Source: Citrobacter europaeus (GTDB lineage Bacteria; Pseudomonadota; Gammaproteobacteria; Enterobacterales; Enterobacteriaceae). Taken from it: a stretch of DNA of 64,000 nt. Where the stretch lies: NCBI GenBank assembly GCA_020099315.1, contig CP083650.1, forward strand, positions 2,852,001 through 2,916,000, read 5' to 3'. Made by a program: the position numbers and the translations under genes. Below the pieces are notes generated by a model. It saw only the letters and a list, made by a program, of their open reading frames with translations. It had not been told where the DNA came from and searched no databases. Shown here piece by piece: positions 32,761-41,348 of the stretch. Every line of letters begins with the position of its first letter. Positions within the stretch are counted from its first letter, which is position 1.

Positions 32761-33504
32761 TCATTCTAAGGTCGCTGCCACCTCGTCAGAGATTTCACCG
32801 TTGTGGTAAACTTCCTGCACGTCGTCGCAGTCTTCCAGCATATCGATCAGACGCATCAGCTTCGGCGCTGTTTCTGCATCCATATCCGCTTTGGTGGATG
32901 GAATCATCGACACTTCAGCCGCGTCCGCTTTCAGACCTGCCGCTTCCAGCGCATCACGCACTTTGCCCATCTCTTCCCACGCGGTGTAAACATCAATCGC
33001 GCCGTCGTCGAAGGTCACAACGTCTTCAGCGCCTGCTTCCAGCGCAGCTTCCATGATGGCGTCTTCGTCGCCTTGTTCAAAGGAGATCACGCCTTTTTTG
33101 CTGAACAGGTAAGCTACGGAACCGTCAGTACCGAGGTTACCGCCCGTTTTCGTGAATGCGTGACGCACTTCCGCAACGGTACGGTTACGGTTGTCAGACA
33201 GACATTCAATCATAACGGCTGTACCGCCAGGACCGTAACCTTCATAGATGATGGTTTCCATGTTGGAATCTTCATCACCGCCCACGCCGCGCGCGATTGC
33301 ACGGTTCAGGGTGTCACGGGTCATGTTGTTAGCCAGCGCTTTATCAACCGCTGCACGCAGACGCGGGTTAGCATCCGGATCGCCGCCGCCGAGTTTAGCC
33401 GCCGTCACCAGCTCACGAATGATTTTGGTGAAAATTTTACCGCGTTTAGCATCCTGCGCTGCTTTACGATGTCTGGTGTTGGCCCATTTACTATGACCTG
33501 CCAT
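32761..33504 (-). CDS. yebC: YebC, TACO1-family translation/regulatory factor
   Basis: A 247-residue protein of the conserved YebC/TACO1 family (MAGHSKWANTRHRKAAQDAKRGKIF). Members have been described as transcriptional regulators, and more recently as helping ribosomes pass proline-rich stretches. ATG 33504 gives the standard N-terminus; the frame from 33519 adds five residues. It lies between nudB and ruvC on one strand (28- and 31-base gaps), probably in one aspS-nudB-yebC-ruvC message. Confidence 0.95.
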   Translation of the reverse strand: MAGHSKWANTRHRKAAQDAKRGKIFTKIIRELVTAAKLGGGDPDANPRLRAAVDKALANNMTRDTLNRAIARGVGGDEDSNMETIIYEGYGPGGTAVMIECLSDNRNRTVAEVRHAFTKTGGNLGTDGSVAYLFSKKGVISFEQGDEDAIMEAALEAGAEDVVTFDDGAIDVYTAWEEMGKVRDALEAAGLKADAAEVSMIPSTKADMDAETAPKLMRLIDMLEDCDDVQEVYHNGEISDEVAATLE

Positions 33505-33532
33505 AAATAATATCTCCAAAAAGCGCGCCTTT

Positions 33533-33976
33533 TCAGGCGACGTTAATTACAAACTCTTCAATCGCCTGCCGGTTACTCCACGACTTGGTTAACTGAGCGG
33601 CTTCAGCCGCATTAACCCAACGATAGGTCAGATGTTCGGTGAACACGATCTCTCGTTCTGAGGGAAGTGCCAGGCAAAACCAGGATTCAGTATTACGCTC
33701 AACTCCCGGCGCATAGCGATGACGTAAATGGCTAAAAATCTCGAACTCCACCGTGCGCTGACAGTCAATTAAGGTCAGTTGCTCAGACGCAACATCAATG
33801 GCGACCTCTTCCTTTACTTCGCGCATCGCGGCTTGCGACGCGGTTTCACCCTCTTCAAGGCTGCCGGTGACCGACTGCCAGAAATCAGGATCGTCGCGTC
33901 GCTGTAACATCAGCACTCTCCCGGTGTCCTTTGCATAAATCACGACTAACACCGAGACAGGCTGTTTGTATGTCAT
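33533..33976 (-). CDS. nudB: Dihydroneopterin triphosphate diphosphatase NudB
   Basis: A 147-residue Nudix hydrolase that removes pyrophosphate from dihydroneopterin triphosphate in folate synthesis. The Nudix box reads G-SLEEG-E...AAMREVKEEVAID (GX5EX7REUXEEXGU pattern). Start: ATG 33976 lies one base after the aspS TGA, indicating translational coupling. The open frame from 34003 would overlap aspS by 26 bases. The E. coli protein is 150 residues; the N-terminus differs by a few (MTYKQPVSVLVV against MKDKVYKRPVSI). Confidence 0.93.
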   Translation of the reverse strand: MTYKQPVSVLVVIYAKDTGRVLMLQRRDDPDFWQSVTGSLEEGETASQAAMREVKEEVAIDVASEQLTLIDCQRTVEFEIFSHLRHRYAPGVERNTESWFCLALPSEREIVFTEHLTYRWVNAAEAAQLTKSWSNRQAIEEFVINVA

Positions 33977-33977
33977 A

Positions 33978-35750
33978 TCAGTTATTCTCGGCCTTCTTAA
34001 CAACCTGAATGCTCAGTTCCGCCAGCGCTGCTTCGTTGGCAAAGCTCGGCGCTTCAGTCATCAGACACGCCGCGGCCGTGGTTTTCGGGAAAGCAATAAC
34101 GTCACGAATGTTGTCAGTACCGGTCAGCAGCATAGTCAGACGATCCAGACCAAACGCCAGGCCCGCATGCGGCGGTGTACCGTATTTTAGCGCATCCAGC
34201 AGGAAGCCGAATTTCTCGCGCTGCTCTTGCTCGTTAATGCCCAGAATACCGAATACGGTCTGCTGCATATCACCGTTGTGAATACGCACGGAACCACCGC
34301 CCACTTCATAACCATTGATGACCATATCGTACGCGTTGGCAACCGCCTCTTCCGGCGCAGCTTTCAGCTCAGCGGCAGTCATATCTTTCGGCGCGGTGAA
34401 CGGGTGGTGCATTGCGGTCAGACCGCCTTCACCATCGTCTTCAAACATCGGGAAGTCGATAACCCAAAGCGGCGCCCATTTGGCTTCGTCAGTAATGCTC
34501 AGGTCTTTACCCAGTTTCAGACGCAGCGCGCCCATCGCGTCGGCAACGACTTTCTTGTTGTCGGCACCGAAGAAAATCATGTCGCCGTCTTGCGCACCGG
34601 TACGCGCCAGAATCGCTTCCACGATTTCTGCGTTCAGGAACTTAGCAACCGGGCTGGTGATACCTTCCAGGCCTTTCGCACGCTCGGTGACTTTGATGTA
34701 AGCCAGACCTTTCGCGCCGTAAATCTTGATAAAGTTACCGTAATCGTCAATTTGCTTACGGCTCAGTGCAGCACCGCCCGGTACACGCAGGGCAGCCACG
34801 CGGCCTTTCGGATCGTTCGCCGGACCAGAGAACACCGCGAACTCAACGCCTTTAACCAGATCGGCAACGTCAACCAGCTCCATCGGGTTACGCAGGTCTG
34901 GTTTATCGGAACCGTAACGACGCTCGGCTTCGGCAAAAGTCATGATCGGGAAATCACCCAGATCCACACCTTTAACTTCAAGCCACAGATTGCGTACCAG
35001 TGCTTCCATCACTTCACGCACCTGCGGTGCGGTCATGAAGGAAGTCTCAACGTCGATCTGGGTAAATTCAGGCTGACGGTCAGCACGTAAGTCTTCATCA
35101 CGGAAGCATTTTACGATCTGATAATAGCGGTCAAAACCCGACATCATCAGCAGCTGTTTAAACAGCTGAGGAGACTGCGGCAGCGCGTAAAACTTACCTT
35201 TATGTACGCGAGAAGGTACCAGGTAATCGCGTGCGCCTTCCGGCGTCGCTTTGGTCAGCATCGGCGTTTCGATGTCGAGGAAGCCGTGGTCGTCCATAAA
35301 ACGACGCACCAGGCTGGTAATTTTGGCACGCGTTTTCAGGCGTTGCGCCATTTCAGGACGACGCAGATCCAAATAGCGATACTTCAGGCGCGCTTCTTCG
35401 GTGTTGACGTGGTTTGAGTCAAGCGGCAGCGAGTCTGAACGGTTGATGATGGTCAGATCGGAGGCCAGTACTTCAATTTCGCCCGTCGCCATATCGGCGT
35501 TGACGTTTTTCGCGTCACGCGCACGCACGGTGCCCGTAACCTGGATGCAGAACTCATTACGCAGTTCGGAGGCCAGCTTTAACGCGTCCGCACGGTCCGG
35601 ATCGAAAAATACCTGCACGATACCTTCGCGGTCGCGCATATCGATAAAGATCAGGCTACCAAGATCACGACGACGGTTGACCCAACCACACAGAGTCACC
35701 TGCTGCCCCTCGTGGGACAGACGTAGCTGTCCGCAATATTCTGTACGCAT
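33978..35750 (-). CDS. aspS: Aspartyl-tRNA synthetase
   Basis: A 590-residue class IIb tRNA ligase of the bacterial (GAD-insert) type. An N-terminal OB-fold anticodon-binding domain (MRTEYCGQLRLSHEGQQVTLCG) precedes the catalytic core, with motif 2 FRDEDLRADRQPEFTQ and motif 3 GLAFGLDRLTMLLTG. The GAD insertion domain lies at about residues 290-410. Length and ends match E. coli. It leads the probable aspS-nudB-yebC-ruvC transcription unit and is divergent from yecD. Confidence 0.97.
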   Translation of the reverse strand: MRTEYCGQLRLSHEGQQVTLCGWVNRRRDLGSLIFIDMRDREGIVQVFFDPDRADALKLASELRNEFCIQVTGTVRARDAKNVNADMATGEIEVLASDLTIINRSDSLPLDSNHVNTEEARLKYRYLDLRRPEMAQRLKTRAKITSLVRRFMDDHGFLDIETPMLTKATPEGARDYLVPSRVHKGKFYALPQSPQLFKQLLMMSGFDRYYQIVKCFRDEDLRADRQPEFTQIDVETSFMTAPQVREVMEALVRNLWLEVKGVDLGDFPIMTFAEAERRYGSDKPDLRNPMELVDVADLVKGVEFAVFSGPANDPKGRVAALRVPGGAALSRKQIDDYGNFIKIYGAKGLAYIKVTERAKGLEGITSPVAKFLNAEIVEAILARTGAQDGDMIFFGADNKKVVADAMGALRLKLGKDLSITDEAKWAPLWVIDFPMFEDDGEGGLTAMHHPFTAPKDMTAAELKAAPEEAVANAYDMVINGYEVGGGSVRIHNGDMQQTVFGILGINEQEQREKFGFLLDALKYGTPPHAGLAFGLDRLTMLLTGTDNIRDVIAFPKTTAAACLMTEAPSFANEAALAELSIQVVKKAENN

Positions 35751-36038
35751 GAGATATCCCTTAACTTTGCCGCAGGCGGATTGTCACCTGTCTCGCAGGT
35801 GACGAAGTCGCAGCTTTAGCTGAATGTCACAACTGAATGAAAAAAGGCGGCTATTATACTGGAAATTCTGCCGCACGATAAGAGCCTACTGGGATAGACT
35901 CTCAGTCCGGTACTGACTGTACGCCTGTTTCCTGGACGGGCATTGCGTAATCTCACAAAAAATAACAAAAATTGTCGCCCCTTTCACACTGATTCGCGAT
36001 TAAGGTGTAACGGAAATCTATTTTTTACTGGAGTGACC

Positions 36039-36605
36039 ATGCTGGAACTGAACGCAAAAACAACCGCCCTTGTCGTGATTGACTTACAGGAAGGGATCCT
36101 GTCTTTCGCTGGCGGGCCTCATACGGCACATGATGTGGTTACCCGCGCCGCGCAGTTGGCGGAAAAATTCCGTGCCCACGGTTCCCCGGTAGTAATGGTG
36201 CGCGTCGGCTGGTCTGACGATTACGCCGAAGCGCTGAAACAACCGGTAGATGCTCAGACTCCGGCAAAAGCGTTGCCCGAAAACTGGTGGGATTACCCGA
36301 CGGCTCTGGGAAAATGCGCCAGCGATCTCGAAGTCACCAAACGCCAGTGGGGCGCGTTTTACGGTACCGATCTGGAACTACAGCTGCGTCGTCGGGGCAT
36401 TGATACTATCGTCTTGTGCGGCATCTCCACAAACATTGGCGTAGAGTCGACGGCGCGAAATGCGTGGGAGCTGGGTTTTAATCTGGTTGTTGCAGAAGAC
36501 GCCTGTAGCGCCGCCAGCGCCGATCAACACCGGGGCAGCATGACGCATATTTTCCCGCGTATCGCACGCGTACGCAGCGTGGACGAGATCCTGCAAGCGC
36601 TATGA
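36039..36605 (+). CDS. yecD: YecD, isochorismatase-family hydrolase
   Basis: A 188-residue cysteine-hydrolase-fold protein of unknown substrate. The triad positions are recognisable: Asp in VVIDLQEGIL, Lys in TKRQWGAFYGTD and Cys in IVLCGISTNIGVEST. ATG 36039 has TGGAGTGACC upstream and gives the E. coli length; the longer frame from 35943 is not needed. The stop overlaps the yecE start by four bases, so the two are co-translated. Confidence 0.9.
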   Translation: MLELNAKTTALVVIDLQEGILSFAGGPHTAHDVVTRAAQLAEKFRAHGSPVVMVRVGWSDDYAEALKQPVDAQTPAKALPENWWDYPTALGKCASDLEVTKRQWGAFYGTDLELQLRRRGIDTIVLCGISTNIGVESTARNAWELGFNLVVAEDACSAASADQHRGSMTHIFPRIARVRSVDEILQAL

Positions 36606-37420
36606 TTTATATCGGTTTACCCCAGTGGTCGCATCCTAAATGGGTGCGTCTGGGGATCTCAAACCTTGAAGAGTATGCCCGCCACTTTAACTGTGTGGAG
36701 GGCAACACCACGCTGTACGCGCTGCCAAAAGCGGACATTGTTGCCCGCTGGCATGCACAGACCACCGATGCATTTCGATTTTGTTTTAAGTTTCCGGCCA
36801 CCATTTCGCATCAGGCCGCGCTGCGTAATTGCGATGACCTGGTACAGGAGTTTTTCACGCGCATGTCGCCGCTGGAATCGCGTATTGGACAATACTGGCT
36901 GCAATTACCCGCGACTTTTGGTCCGCGTGACCTGCCTGCCCTGTGGCAGTTTCTCGATGCGCTCCCCAAAGCCTTTACCTATGGTGTGGAAGTTCGCCAT
37001 CCAGACTTCTTTGCCAAGGGCGAAGCCGAGCTGCTATTTAATCGGGGCTTACACGAGCGTGGCGTAAACCGGGTAATTCTGGACAGCCGCCCGGTGCATG
37101 CCGCAATCCCGCATACTGAAGCGATACGTGACGCCCAGCGCAAGAAGCCAAAGGTGCCGGTACATGCAGTAGTGACGGCAAACCATCCGATGGTACGCTT
37201 TATCGGCAGCGATGATATGGCACAAAATAGCGAGCTTTTTGCCGTCTGGCTGACTAAGCTGTCGCGATGGGAACACACCACGACGCCGTATCTTTTTTTG
37301 CATACGCCGGACATCGCACAGGCCCCGGAGCTTGTAGACACGCTATGGGCAGATTTACGTAACGTCCTGCCAGAGATCGGATCAGCACCGTCTATTCCAC
37401 AGCAATCTTCTCTTTTCTGA
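36602..37420 (+). CDS. yecE: YecE, DUF72 TIM-barrel protein
   Basis: A 272-residue DUF72-family protein. The family fold is a TIM barrel; its function is unknown. Conserved pieces: IGLPQWSHPKW, the NCVEGNTTLYALP segment, FCFKFPATISHQAAL, and FFHTPD-like FLHTPDIAQAP near the end. It overlaps yecD by ATGA. The E. coli homologue has the same length and neighbour. Confidence 0.9.
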   Translation: MIYIGLPQWSHPKWVRLGISNLEEYARHFNCVEGNTTLYALPKADIVARWHAQTTDAFRFCFKFPATISHQAALRNCDDLVQEFFTRMSPLESRIGQYWLQLPATFGPRDLPALWQFLDALPKAFTYGVEVRHPDFFAKGEAELLFNRGLHERGVNRVILDSRPVHAAIPHTEAIRDAQRKKPKVPVHAVVTANHPMVRFIGSDDMAQNSELFAVWLTKLSRWEHTTTPYLFLHTPDIAQAPELVDTLWADLRNVLPEIGSAPSIPQQSSLF

Positions 37421-37471
37421 AATTGCCACCTATCATAGACAGTGCCATCTGCCATTTTAAAGGGAGTTTGT

Positions 37472-37867
37472 ATGGTAAGCGCGCTTTATGCCGTATTGGG
37501 TGCGTTATTGTTAATAAAGTTCTCCTTTGACGTCGTTCGCCTGCGCATGCAATACCGCGTTGCCTATGGCGACGGAGGTTTTAGCGAACTGCAAAGCGCT
37601 ATCCGCATTCACGGTAATGCGGTGGAATATATTCCCGTCGCGTTAGTGTTGCTGTTATTTATGGAAATGAACGGCGCAGAGACGTGGATGGTGCATATTT
37701 GCGGGCTGATGTTGATTGCCGGACGACTGATGCATTATTACGGATTCCACCACCGGCTCTTCCGCTGGCGCCGTTCAGGCATGAGCGCAACCTGGTGTTC
37801 GCTGTTGCTAATGGTGCTGGCGAATCTTTGGTATATGCCCTGGGAGTTGGTTTTCTCCCTGCATTAG
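37472..37867 (+). CDS. yecN: YecN, MAPEG-family membrane protein
   Basis: A 131-residue inner-membrane protein with four predicted helices, of the MAPEG superfamily (related to microsomal glutathione transferases). It carries the family stretch AIRIHGNAVEYIPVALVLLL. ATG 37472 has AGGGAG upstream and gives the E. coli length. No enzymatic role has been shown in enterobacteria. It lies 51 bases after yecE and 40 before cmoA on the same strand. Confidence 0.9.
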   Translation: MVSALYAVLGALLLIKFSFDVVRLRMQYRVAYGDGGFSELQSAIRIHGNAVEYIPVALVLLLFMEMNGAETWMVHICGLMLIAGRLMHYYGFHHRLFRWRRSGMSATWCSLLLMVLANLWYMPWELVFSLH

Positions 37868-37907
37868 CGCACAATACGCCACTTTATTTTTCCCGGATTT
37901 TTACGTT

Positions 37908-38651
37908 ATGTCTCACCGCGACACGCTTTTTTCTGCGCCTATCGCCAGTCTGGGTGACTGGACCTTTGATGAACGGGTAGCTGAAGTCTTCCCGGATATG
38001 ATCCAGCGTTCCGTTCCTGGTTATTCCAATATCATTTCTATGATTGGTATGCTGGCCGAACGTTTCGTACAACCCAACACGCAGGTCTACGATCTGGGCT
38101 GCTCTCTGGGCGCGGCGACGCTCTCGGTGCGTCGCAATATTCATCACGAGAATTGCAAAATTATTGCTGTCGATAACTCTCCGGCGATGGTTGAGCGCTG
38201 CCGTCGTCATATTGACGCCTATAAGGCACCGACCCCGGTTGAGGTTGTCGAAGGCGATATTCGCAACATTACTATCGAAAACGCCTCGATGGTGGTGCTG
38301 AATTTTACCCTGCAATTCCTTGAGCCACCTGAGCGCCAGGCGTTGTTGGATAAGATTTATCAGGGGCTGAATCCCGGCGGCGCGCTGGTTCTTTCTGAAA
38401 AATTCAGTTTCGAAGACGCTAACGTTGGCGAGCTGCTGTTCAACATGCACCACGACTTCAAACGGGCAAATGGCTATAGCGAACTGGAAATCAGCCAGAA
38501 GCGCAGCATGCTGGAGAACGTGATGCTGACCGACTCGGTCGAAACGCACAAAGCGCGACTGCATCAGGCTGGTTTCGAGCACAGCGAATTGTGGTTCCAG
38601 TGTTTCAACTTTGGTTCTCTGGTGGCGCTGAAAGCTGGGGTAAGCGCATGA
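37908..38651 (+). CDS. cmoA: Carboxy-SAM synthase CmoA
   Basis: A 247-residue enzyme that makes carboxy-S-adenosyl-methionine from SAM and prephenate, for wobble-uridine modification. The SAM motif is VYDLGCSLGAATLSVRR (about residues 60-76), followed by IIAVDNSPAMVERC. The stop overlaps the cmoB start (ATGA), so CmoA and its user CmoB are made together. Length matches E. coli. Confidence 0.96.
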   Translation: MSHRDTLFSAPIASLGDWTFDERVAEVFPDMIQRSVPGYSNIISMIGMLAERFVQPNTQVYDLGCSLGAATLSVRRNIHHENCKIIAVDNSPAMVERCRRHIDAYKAPTPVEVVEGDIRNITIENASMVVLNFTLQFLEPPERQALLDKIYQGLNPGGALVLSEKFSFEDANVGELLFNMHHDFKRANGYSELEISQKRSMLENVMLTDSVETHKARLHQAGFEHSELWFQCFNFGSLVALKAGVSA

Positions 38652-39616
38652 TCGACTTTGGTAACTTTTATCAGCTGATTGCCAAAAACCATCTCTCCCA
38701 TTGGCTGGAAACGCTTCCGGCGCAAATCGCTACCTGGCAGCGCGATCAGCACGGCTTGTTTAAGCAGTGGTCAAACGCCGTCGAGTTTCTGCCCGAGCTA
38801 ACGCCGCATCGCCTGGACTTACTTCATAGCGTTACAGCAGAAAGCAAAGAGCCGCTCAGCGAAGGTCAACTCAAACGTATCGACACTCTGATGCGTAACC
38901 TGATGCCATGGCGTAAAGGACCGTACTCGCTGTACGGCGTCAATATTGACACCGAGTGGCGATCGGACTGGAAGTGGGATCGCGTTCTGCCGCACTTGTC
39001 TGACCTCACTGGCCGTACCATTCTTGATGTCGGCTGCGGCAGTGGTTATCACATGTGGCGCATGATTGGCGCGGGGGCGCATCTGGCGGTTGGTATCGAT
39101 CCTACGCAACTGTTTCTATGCCAGTTTGAGGCGGTGCGTAAACTGCTGGGCAATGACCAGCGCGCTCATCTGCTGCCGCTGGGCATTGAACAGCTTCCAG
39201 CGCTCAACGCCTTTGATACCGTATTCTCCATGGGAGTGCTTTATCACCGACGTTCACCGCTGGAACACCTGTGGCAGTTGAAGGATCAACTGGTTAAAGA
39301 TGGTGAACTGGTGCTGGAAACGCTGGTCGTCGAAGGTGATGAAAATACCGTACTGGTTCCGGGCGACCGCTACGCGCAGATGCGTAATGTCTACTTTATT
39401 CCGTCTGCGCTGGCGCTAAAAAACTGGCTGGAAAAATGCGGTTTTGTTGATGTGCGTATCGCCGATGTCTGCGTCACCACTACCGAAGAACAGCGCCGCA
39501 CCGAATGGATGATAACCGAGTCGCTGGCCGACTTCCTCGACCCGAACGACCACAGCAAAACGGTGGAAGGCTACCCCGCCCCATTACGCGCGGTATTGAT
39601 TGCGCGTAAGCCGTGA
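38648..39616 (+). CDS. cmoB: tRNA U34 carboxymethyltransferase CmoB
   Basis: A 322-residue enzyme that uses carboxy-SAM to turn 5-hydroxyuridine at tRNA position 34 into 5-oxyacetyluridine (cmo5U), widening codon reading. It has motif I ILDVGCGSGYHMWRM and RNVYFIPSALALKNWL. ATG 38648 overlaps the cmoA stop and gives the known N-terminus, MIDFGNFYQLIAKN. The frame from 38591 lies inside cmoA. In E. coli torZ/torY follow; here an inverted repeat and the cutC terminator follow instead. Confidence 0.96.
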   Translation: MIDFGNFYQLIAKNHLSHWLETLPAQIATWQRDQHGLFKQWSNAVEFLPELTPHRLDLLHSVTAESKEPLSEGQLKRIDTLMRNLMPWRKGPYSLYGVNIDTEWRSDWKWDRVLPHLSDLTGRTILDVGCGSGYHMWRMIGAGAHLAVGIDPTQLFLCQFEAVRKLLGNDQRAHLLPLGIEQLPALNAFDTVFSMGVLYHRRSPLEHLWQLKDQLVKDGELVLETLVVEGDENTVLVPGDRYAQMRNVYFIPSALALKNWLEKCGFVDVRIADVCVTTTEEQRRTEWMITESLADFLDPNDHSKTVEGYPAPLRAVLIARKP

Positions 39617-39663
39617 TGGATTGCCGGATGACCGTTACGTATAGCACCGTTTCTCCAAAATAG

Positions 39664-39704
39664 TTCAAGTTGCAGCAAGGCGGCCAACGCTGCTGCGGCT
39701 TGAA
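39664..39704. repeat. Imperfect inverted repeat between cmoB and cutC
   Basis: TTCAAGTTGCAGCA and TGCTGCGGCTTGAA are arms of 14 bases (12 matched) around the 13-base AGGCGGCCAACGC. It resembles a dispersed intergenic palindrome that I recall from related enterobacteria; I cannot give its formal name. Confidence 0.5.
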
Positions 39705-39713
39705 ATATGAAGG

Positions 39714-39749
39714 ATAAAAAAAGGCCCCTGTTGAATTGGCAGGGGCCTG
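39714..39749 (-). terminator. Intrinsic terminator of cutC/MicL
   Basis: On the minus strand AGGCCCCTG-CCAATTCAA-CAGGGGCCT is followed by eight T. It ends both cutC and the MicL small RNA. Confidence 0.92.
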
Positions 39750-40022
39750 GTACGAGCAAGCATCATATTGGGCGACATGATGCAACGGTAAAAATCAGCT
39801 GGCCTGATGGTGTGCAATGATTGCTTTCATTTCCGCAACCGCCGCCCCGTCTACCGCATAGCGTGAATATTCATCCGCCTGCGTATCCGAAGACATCGAC
39901 AACCCCGAATTGCGATAACGCATTGGTGAAGCCAGCCATACTCCGGCAGAACTGTGGACTTCCTGCACTCCAGCATTAAGGAACAGGGACAAATTCGAGG
40001 CGCGAACCCCCGCTCCGGCCAT
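39714..40022 (-). ncRNA. micL: MicL, sigmaE-dependent sRNA from the cutC 3' region (processed form about 39714-39793)
   Basis: E. coli MicL is transcribed by sigmaE from inside cutC, is about 307 bases long, and is processed to an 80-base form (MicL-S) that represses the major lipoprotein gene lpp. Here a sigmaE promoter inside cutC (40028-40056) places the 5' end at about 40022. The cutC terminator ends it at 39714, so the length is about 309 bases. The 3' UTR reads CGTTGCATCATGTCGCCC and then CTTGCTCGTACC before the terminator. End positions are inferred from spacing. Confidence 0.8.
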
Positions 40023-40541
40023 AATGATTGGAGCATCCGCCTGCGCAATAAGTTCCATTATTTTTGTTAAACCTTGCGCCGCATCTGATTTTTGCCCGGA
40101 AGTCAGCACTCTGGCGATGCCCAAATCAGCTAATTTTTTTAGCGCATTGAGTGGGTTAGCACACATATCAAAGGCACGATGAAAAGTGACTTGCAGTGAA
40201 CCGGCGGCGATCATTATTTTCTCCATGCGCGGCATATCGACATCGCCATCCGCATTTAAAATGCCAGTTACCAGCCCTGAGAACCCCAGTTCCCGGACCA
40301 TCGCGATATCATCCAGCATTGCAGCGAATTCACCGTCGGTATAGCAAAAGTCGCCTCCACGCGGTCGTATAATGGGATTGACGGGAATCGAAACATGCTG
40401 GCGAACAGAACGCAGGACGCCCAGAGACGGCGTTAAGCCGCCTTCTTTAGGTGCTGCGCAAAGCTCAATGCGATCCGCGCCGTTTTGCTGCGCCGTACGC
40501 GCGCACTCCATGCTGTAACAGCAGATTTCCAGTAAAGCCAT
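39795..40541 (-). CDS. cutC: CutC, copper-homeostasis family TIM-barrel protein
   Basis: A 248-residue TIM-barrel protein (MALLEICCYSMECARTAQQNGADRIELC). It was named for copper sensitivity of mutants, but in E. coli that effect is now traced to the sRNA MicL encoded in its 3' part, so its own role is unclear. ATG 40541 is preferred; the frame opens two codons earlier with GTG. AGGAG lies five bases upstream and overlaps the yecM stop (TGA inside the ribosome site), indicating coupling. Confidence 0.94.
   Translation of the reverse strand: MALLEICCYSMECARTAQQNGADRIELCAAPKEGGLTPSLGVLRSVRQHVSIPVNPIIRPRGGDFCYTDGEFAAMLDDIAMVRELGFSGLVTGILNADGDVDMPRMEKIMIAAGSLQVTFHRAFDMCANPLNALKKLADLGIARVLTSGQKSDAAQGLTKIMELIAQADAPIIMAGAGVRASNLSLFLNAGVQEVHSSAGVWLASPMRYRNSGLSMSSDTQADEYSRYAVDGAAVAEMKAIIAHHQAS
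40028..40056 (-). promoter_or_regulatory. SigmaE promoter of micL inside cutC
   Basis: The -35 GGAACTT (40050-40056) is an exact sigmaE consensus. After a 17-base spacer comes the -10 TCCAA (40028-40032), close to TCTGA/TCAAA. Its position inside cutC matches the known micL promoter. Confidence 0.85.
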
Positions 40542-40543
40542 GC

Positions 40544-41110
40544 TCACTCCTGACGTTCGCTTGCCACTATGGTTTCAATCGACCACGGATGAAATTTTAT
40601 CGTCACGCTGCCATCGCTGACCGCCAGCGTCGGATTCGGTAAACGTTCGCGCTCGCCTTTTGGCGAACTGGTTTTTACAAATATACCCGGCTGGCTCAAA
40701 CCGTGATCAGAAAGCAGCGCCAGCGCTCTGGCGTTCAGCGTTTGTGCCTCACCCGGCAGAACAATTTCAATATGTTCCCAGCCTTCATGCGGATAGCGTT
40801 TTTCGCCCGGCCACGGCAGTTCAACGATTGAAAATTGCCAATGTTGCACACAAACCGGCTCATACAGTTTAAAAAGACAAATAGGTCTGCCGTTAATCAT
40901 GTTTTCTGACAGCAATTCACCGCACTGTTCAAAGCCACGACGCCAGCGCTCTGCGGTGGTATTTTGGTGGCAACGCAAGGAAATGTGGTCGGCTTCCAGC
41001 CCTGAAATATCCAGCCCAAGACGGGTGGAAAGTTCCGTTAATGCCTGCGTGAAATGCGGTAAATCTGCAGAAATATCCTGTAGTTCTGCAACGGTCTGCC
41101 AGTTCGCCAT
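40544..41110 (-). CDS. yecM: YecM, VOC-superfamily protein
   Basis: A 188-residue protein of the vicinal-oxygen-chelate fold. Potential metal ligands are in DHISLRCHQN and GWEHIEIVLPG, with GEKRYPHEG between. Its function is unknown. Length and sequence match E. coli YecM. It is upstream of cutC, the stop lying inside the cutC ribosome site. It is divergent from argS, with a gap of about 238 bases. Confidence 0.88.
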   Translation of the reverse strand: MANWQTVAELQDISADLPHFTQALTELSTRLGLDISGLEADHISLRCHQNTTAERWRRGFEQCGELLSENMINGRPICLFKLYEPVCVQHWQFSIVELPWPGEKRYPHEGWEHIEIVLPGEAQTLNARALALLSDHGLSQPGIFVKTSSPKGERERLPNPTLAVSDGSVTIKFHPWSIETIVASERQE

Positions 41111-41348
41111 ATTAAAAGCTCATATCTATGTTCAAAGCTGCTAATTTACTCTGTTGCGCTGCGCCATCCAACCGCTGTTTTCTTCGAACGTAACATGAAG
41201 ACTAAAACGTCATTGCATTGACTGAATTTTAGACTGCGCACGCGACTCGCAGTGCTGACGGCAACGGGCATTTGCAGTATACTCCCGCCCTTAATTCTTA
41301 AACTGGTGCGGTGAATTTTTCCCCGCTTCATAAATGTAAGGTATTCCG

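Noticed and set aside
34227..35090. 287-codon frame antisense to aspS
   Set aside because: It is a codon-usage shadow (Val/Phe/His-rich) of an essential, fully conserved gene.
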